From positions 186,001 through 250,000 of the forward strand of contig NZ_AP026830.1 of the NCBI RefSeq assembly GCF_026000775.1: a stretch of 64,000 nt of DNA. The letters are read 5' to 3'. The translations under genes were made by a program, and so were the position numbers. The notes under the pieces were generated by a model. It ran no database searches. It was given only the letters and a program-made list of their open reading frames with translations, and was not told the DNA's origin. Positions 60,082 to 64,000 of the stretch are shown one piece after another. The stretch's first letter is position 1. Each line of letters begins with the position of its first letter. This stretch comes from Vulcanisaeta souniana JCM 11219 (GTDB taxonomy: Archaea; Thermoproteota; Thermoprotei; Thermoproteales; Thermocladiaceae).

Positions 60082-60540
60082 ATGACCGCACCCTATGTAC
60101 CTACGCCACGTGACATAGCCATCGAAATGCTTAAACTAGCTAATGTGAGGCCTGGTGAGATTGTTGTTGATCCGGGTGCTGGCGAGTGCGGTATTGTTAC
60201 GTTAGCTGTTACGGTGTTTAATACAATTGGTATTGGTATTGAGATTAACCCAGCGCTGGTTAGATCCTGCATTGAGTCCTTCGAGAAGTTGGGATTGAGG
60301 GGTAGGGCCTACGTTGTTTGGGGTGATCTATTTGATTTTGATTATTCAATAGCCGATGTAGTGACCTTATACCTAGGTAGTGACATTAATGGGAAGCTAA
60401 GACCTAAGTTAATGAGAGAGCTCAGGCATGGTTCTCGTATTGTTAGTCATGACTTCGAAGTACCTGGCTTAAAGCCCATTAAGTCAGTAATTATTAAGGG
60501 TCCATTTAGGGAGCATAGGGTTTATTTATACATTGTTTAG
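60082..60540 (+). CDS. Archaeal protein lysine methyltransferase (aKMT-like)
   Basis: A short class I methyltransferase: PTPRDIAIEMLKLANVRPGEIVVDPGAGECGIVTLAVTVF (motif I DPGAGECG), GIGIEINPALVRSC, ADVVTLYLGSDINGKLRPKLMRELRHGSRIVSHDF. The LYLGSDIN...RELxxGxRIVSHDF block is a match to crenarchaeal aKMT, which methylates lysines on chromatin proteins and others. Length 152 is close to the usual 160. ATG at 60082 is preferred to the TTG at 60076. The histone gene is 0.5 kb away, an attractive but unproven target. dph2 starts two bases later. Confidence 0.82.
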   Translation: MTAPYVPTPRDIAIEMLKLANVRPGEIVVDPGAGECGIVTLAVTVFNTIGIGIEINPALVRSCIESFEKLGLRGRAYVVWGDLFDFDYSIADVVTLYLGSDINGKLRPKLMRELRHGSRIVSHDFEVPGLKPIKSVIIKGPFREHRVYLYIV

Positions 60541-60542
60541 TT

Positions 60543-61592
60543 ATGGCCATCATGAATAACGATGGAGAATTAACGGAAATAATGGAAGGTTCTTTCCTAT
60601 TGCCGCTTAGGAATATTGAGGAATTAGCCAATGAGTATGGAAAGGGCGGTAAGTTGCTTATCGAGACTCCCCTTGGCTTTAAGGGCGTTGGGTTGGAACT
60701 GGCTCGGTATCTATCCAATAAGGGCTTCAATGTCTATTTAAGTGGTCGTAATGTGTGGGGTGCCTGCGACTTCTCTATGGTTAGTGATTACCGGCTCATT
60801 ATTCACCTGGGTCATGCATTACCACTTAATATATTTCGTATTATAAATAATAACCTTAGGGTCATTGGGCAGAAGCATAATGGTGATGTAATAAGCGTCG
60901 AGATTGGTAATAATTCTCACGTAGTCTTTGCACCTGTTTATTATAAACCGCAGCCCGAGTTATTAGTCAGGCTTAGAGAAACCGCTGGAGGGATCGTTGA
61001 GACTAACCCTGGTATGCTCGTTGCGTATGCATCGCCGTATAGGTTGTATGCCAGCGAAATTGCGGGTATGTTTGATCTACCTATTGCACAGGGTCCCATG
61101 ACTGGCTGCTTCATTCAGTTTCCAATATCAAGCCCAGTACTATTCGTAGGCTCTGGTTACTTCTACCCATTAACATTTAAGCTGTTAAGGCCGAGAACAA
61201 CGGTTTACCTATTGGATGTCTTTAGGAACATGGTTGAGGACGTGGAGCACGTATACCGCAGGTACTTAGCAATGAAAGTCAGGATGCTTGATGAATTCAG
61301 AAACGCTAAGCTTGTGGGTATTGTAATATCAAGGAAGCCGGGTCAACTTAGGCAGGATTTAGTTAACCCATTAATCAAAAAAATGAGGGAGTTGGGTAAG
61401 GACTTCGTTATTATTGAACTGGATGAAGTTTCACCTGACTTTATTAATAACCTGCCCGTAGATGCTGTGATAAACACTGCATGCCCGAGGGTGGGTATTG
61501 ATGATCTAGACAGGTTCATTAAGCCTGTTGTTAATGCTGGTGATATCCTTAAGACAAACACCCTTGACTTAAACAACCTACTGGTTTGGTAG
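60543..61592 (+). CDS. dph2: Diphthamide biosynthesis protein Dph2
   Basis: Radical-SAM-type enzyme that adds the 3-amino-3-carboxypropyl group to the histidine of elongation factor 2. Three conserved cysteines bind the 4Fe-4S cluster: WGACDFS, MTGCFIQF, and NTACPRVGIDDL. Other family blocks are LIHLGHALPL and ISRKPGQLR. Length 349 is slightly long for an archaeal homologue. ATG at 60543, two bases after the methyltransferase stop; the two form an operon. Confidence 0.92.
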   Translation: MAIMNNDGELTEIMEGSFLLPLRNIEELANEYGKGGKLLIETPLGFKGVGLELARYLSNKGFNVYLSGRNVWGACDFSMVSDYRLIIHLGHALPLNIFRIINNNLRVIGQKHNGDVISVEIGNNSHVVFAPVYYKPQPELLVRLRETAGGIVETNPGMLVAYASPYRLYASEIAGMFDLPIAQGPMTGCFIQFPISSPVLFVGSGYFYPLTFKLLRPRTTVYLLDVFRNMVEDVEHVYRRYLAMKVRMLDEFRNAKLVGIVISRKPGQLRQDLVNPLIKKMRELGKDFVIIELDEVSPDFINNLPVDAVINTACPRVGIDDLDRFIKPVVNAGDILKTNTLDLNNLLVW

Positions 61593-61771
61593 TGAGTTTT
61601 AGTTCGGTAGGTATTTCAAGGGTTTTCTCCATGCTTCCTTTCCCTGCCTTGTCGTTGGCTTCATTCTTTAGTAAAGGGAGTGTTAAGGTATTGACCCAGG
61701 TAAACCCGCACTACTCATTTACTCAGGGTGTTTTAAGTTATTCATGTAATCACCGGCACTAATAACGGCTG

Positions 61772-61804
61772 AGGAATACCCAACAAGCCGCAGTCGCTAT
61801 TCCT
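61772..61804. other. Inverted repeat upstream of thermosome gene
   Basis: AGGAATA (61772-61778) and TATTCCT (61798-61804) are perfect 7-base arms with 19 bases between, 20 bases before the thsB TATA box. It could be an operator for heat-shock control or a 5' untranscribed hairpin. Nothing confirms either. Confidence 0.35.
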
Positions 61805-61823
61805 GGTGCTGTGAAAAGAAAGG

Positions 61824-61831
61824 TTTTTATA
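61824..61831 (+). promoter_or_regulatory. TATA box for thermosome gene
   Basis: TTTTTATA lies 26 bases before the ATG at 61854, preceded by AAAGG as a possible BRE. Consistent with a leaderless, strong promoter. Confidence 0.55.
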
Positions 61832-61853
61832 GAAGTGCTTTACGGACTCGCCG

Positions 61854-63533
61854 ATGAGTAGCGGTACACAGGCGTATCTCGCACAGATCGGTGGAGTACC
61901 AGTCTTAGTTCTAAAGGAAGGCACACAGAGGGCCTTTGGTAAGGAGGCAATGAGGATAAACATAATGGTTGCAAAGGCTGTTGCCGAGGTCATGAAATCA
62001 ACACTTGGCCCTAAGGGCATGGATAAGATGCTGATTGACAGTCTTGGTGACATAACAATTACCAATGACGGAGCCACAATACTTGATGAAATGGATGTAC
62101 AGCACCCAATCGGTAAGTTACTAGTTGAGATCTCTAAGACGCAGGACGACGAGGTCGGCGATGGAACAACAACTGCCGTCATACTAGCCGGTGCACTGCT
62201 TGAGGAGGCTGAGAAATTACTCGACAAGAACATACACCCCACCGTGGTAGTTTCAGGATTTAAGAAGGCACTTGATGTGGCCATGGAGCACCTAAGGAAA
62301 ATAGCCATTCCTGTAAAGAGGGATGACGTGGCCACACTAAAGAAGGTGGCGTCCACGGCAATGCACGGTAAGATAAGCGAGACCGTTAAGGACTACTTCG
62401 CGGAGTTAGCCGTTAAGGCAATGCTACAGGTCGCTGAGGAGAGGAACGGAAAATGGGTTGCTGATCTAGATAATGTGCAGATCGTTAAGAAGCACGGTGG
62501 TGCTCTCGAGGACACCCAATTAGTTTATGGTATAGTTGTTGACAAGGAAGTAGTGCATGCGGCAATGCCTAAGAGGGTTGTTAATGCCAAGATTGCTTTA
62601 CTCGATGCGCCACTTGAGGTTGAGAAGCCAGAGATTGATGCAGAGATCAGGATCAATGATCCTAATCAGATAAGGGCGTTCCTAGAGGAGGAGGAGAACA
62701 TACTAAAGTCCTATGTTGATAAGTTCAAGGCCCTTGGAGTGAACGCAGTCTTCACAACAAAGGGCATTGATGATATGGCCCAGTACTACCTTGCCAAGGC
62801 AGGTATCCTGGCTGTCAGGAGGGTTAAGAGAAGCGATATTGAGAAGCTCGTTAGGGCAACTGGCGGTAGATTAGTGACTAACATTGAGGATATGACCGAG
62901 GCAGATCTTGGCTTTGCCGGTTTAATTGAGGAGAGGAGGATTGGAGACGAGAAGATGGTGTTTGTTGAACAGTGCAAGAATCCGAAGGCCGTCAGTATAC
63001 TGATTAGGGGCGGCTTCGAGAGGCTTGTCGATGAGGCCGAGAGGAACTTAACCGATGCGCTTAGTGTGGTGTCTGATGTTATTGAAGAACCCTACGTAGT
63101 GCCTGGCGGTGGAGCACCTGAGGTGGAGGTTGCTAAGGTTGTTAGGCAATTCGCGGCCAAGGTTAGTGGTAGGGAGCAGTACGCAGTGGAGGCCTTTGCC
63201 AATGCCGTTGAGGTAATTCCAAAGACACTCGCTGAGAATGCTGGCCTAGACGCAGTTGATGTATTGACTGAGCTTAGGCACATACATGAGAGTAGGGAAG
63301 ACGGGTGGAAGTACGGTATTAATGCCTTCACTGGAAAGGTATCTGACATGTGGGCTATTGATGTAATAGAACCACTTTCCGTCAAGTTACAGGCACTTAA
63401 GGCCGCTGTTGAGGCCACAACAATGGTACTTAGGATTGATGAGATAATCGCCGCAAGTAAAGTGGAGAGTGGAAAGAAGGAGGAGGGTAAGGAGGGCGGC
63501 GAGATCGGAGGCTCTCCAGGTTCATTTGAGTAA
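61854..63533 (+). CDS. thsB: Thermosome subunit (group II chaperonin)
   Basis: ATP-driven protein-folding chaperonin. VMKSTLGPKGMDKMLIDSLGDITITNDGATILDEMDVQHP, the nucleotide loop DDEVGDGTTTAVILAGALLEEAE, LDAPLEVEKPEIDAEIRI, the lid region and PYVVPGGGAPEVEVA near the C-terminus are all normal. The 559-residue length and the Glu/Gly tail (EEGKEGGEIGGSPGS) are typical. Which paralogue (alpha or beta) cannot be settled. Preceded by a good TATA box. The 3' end overlaps the convergent membrane protein gene by 12 bases. Confidence 0.96.
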   Translation: MSSGTQAYLAQIGGVPVLVLKEGTQRAFGKEAMRINIMVAKAVAEVMKSTLGPKGMDKMLIDSLGDITITNDGATILDEMDVQHPIGKLLVEISKTQDDEVGDGTTTAVILAGALLEEAEKLLDKNIHPTVVVSGFKKALDVAMEHLRKIAIPVKRDDVATLKKVASTAMHGKISETVKDYFAELAVKAMLQVAEERNGKWVADLDNVQIVKKHGGALEDTQLVYGIVVDKEVVHAAMPKRVVNAKIALLDAPLEVEKPEIDAEIRINDPNQIRAFLEEEENILKSYVDKFKALGVNAVFTTKGIDDMAQYYLAKAGILAVRRVKRSDIEKLVRATGGRLVTNIEDMTEADLGFAGLIEERRIGDEKMVFVEQCKNPKAVSILIRGGFERLVDEAERNLTDALSVVSDVIEEPYVVPGGGAPEVEVAKVVRQFAAKVSGREQYAVEAFANAVEVIPKTLAENAGLDAVDVLTELRHIHESREDGWKYGINAFTGKVSDMWAIDVIEPLSVKLQALKAAVEATTMVLRIDEIIAASKVESGKKEEGKEGGEIGGSPGSFE

Positions 63534-64000
63534 TAAAAATAAACTTATTAAAATACTTAAAATAGCCACCGTAAAAAATACAGGCACATTTACGTTAATC
63601 TCAAAATCCCTCTTAATTATCCTTAGGAAGGAAAATAATGCCATTGATGTCATTGACTGTATCATTACGACAAATAATACGTTCCAGTGAATACCTAGGA
63701 ATTGTAGGGACTTCGCTACTGCGGGTACGGCAAACAATAATACGTAGTAACCAAGCATTATTGTTCTAACACCCCTACTTAACGCACTGGTCGTTGCCTT
63801 ATCACTTGAATACCTAATTGCAAGTATGTACCTGGAAAGGCCAACCTCTGCCTTCGATAAATCACCCTCTAGTTCCTTAGATAATAGGAAGTCCAATAAA
63901 TCATAGCGGGCATTGTTCAATACCCTTAGTAGATAGAGCCATCTTTGGGCGCTATCTGCACCAAGTACACTCATTATTAATGAGCCATCGCCACCCAAAA
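63522..64000 (-). CDS. Hypothetical membrane protein (5' end probably beyond window)
   Basis: About 158 residues are visible. A soluble N-terminal part (RWLYLLRVLNNARYDLLDFLLSKELEGDLSKAEVGLSRYIL) precedes three hydrophobic helices (IMLGYYVLLFAVPAVAKSL; VLFVVMIQSMTSMALF; VPVFFTVAILSILISLFLL). The frame opens with TTG at 63998, two bases from the edge, so the start could be further right. It is convergent with thsB with a 12-base overlap. No family recognised. Confidence 0.55.
   Translation of the reverse strand, partial: LGGDGSLIMSVLGADSAQRWLYLLRVLNNARYDLLDFLLSKELEGDLSKAEVGLSRYILAIRYSSDKATTSALSRGVRTIMLGYYVLLFAVPAVAKSLQFLGIHWNVLFVVMIQSMTSMALFSFLRIIKRDFEINVNVPVFFTVAILSILISLFLLLK

Noticed and set aside
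1-64000. CRISPR array or toxin-antitoxin operon
   Set aside because: No regularly spaced direct repeats and no recognisable vapBC, relBE or HEPN/MNT pair were seen.

Overview
The window reads as a chromosome segment of a hyperthermophilic crenarchaeon of the Thermoproteaceae, most like Vulcanisaeta or Caldivirga. The evidence is AT-leaning DNA, TATA boxes about 26 bases before start codons (leaderless style), archaeal information genes (PolB1, PCNA, NucS, XPF, thermosome, S13, Nep1, TiaS, Dph2, archaeal-type CCA enzyme, NadM), a branched Entner-Doudoroff gluconate dehydratase, and an archaeal histone, which among crenarchaea is known mainly from this group. The genus is inferred from gene content, not from a search.

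Layout. 1-13.8 kb is metabolic: a helicase cut by the left edge, uridine phosphorylase, an MFS exporter, Pcm, an aldehyde dehydrogenase with DUF779, unknown genes, an orphan BtuF-like protein and gluconate dehydratase. 13.8-34.2 kb is mostly housekeeping: DUF2258, DUF211 with a membrane partner, Trm112, SdhA, COG1340 with DUF373, a Trm11-type methyltransferase, HPS, CCA enzyme, S13, Nep1, GlmS with two nucleotidyltransferases, PCNA and TiaS. 34.2-39.6 kb is the most accessory-like part: small ORFs, a Tat-exported beta-helix protein, a membrane-anchored phosphoesterase broken by two compensating frameshifts, an IS200/IS605-like scar, and a repetitive coiled-coil protein ending in a nuclease-like domain. 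39.6-49.9 kb has HAD phosphatases, aconitase X (phosphomevalonate dehydratase large subunit), a domain-swapped CbiA/CobQ-like protein, a CPBP protease, PolB1, an acidic-tailed partner candidate, archaetidylinositol-phosphate synthase with a PadR regulator, and glutamate dehydrogenase. 49.9-53 kb has a flavodiiron protein, tRNA-Asn and a gene-poor stretch with ORF debris. 53-64 kb has citrate synthase, a NucS operon, a phosphoribosyltransferase, XPF with a zinc ribbon, the histone, a pyruvoyl decarboxylase, a lysine methyltransferase, Dph2 and the thermosome.

Functional links: GlmS plus nucleotidyltransferases (amino-sugar activation); PCNA, PolB1, NucS and XPF (replication and repair); Trm112 with a Trm11-type enzyme; a likely arginine decarboxylase whose agmatine product would be the TiaS substrate; and AcnX in the archaeal mevalonate pathway. 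I found no CRISPR array, rRNA or intact transposase gene, and no clearly new multi-gene defence system. The most unusual items are the permuted CbiA/CobQ-like protein, acidic tails on three proteins likely tied to replication, the frameshifted surface phosphoesterase, and the IS605-like hairpin scars.
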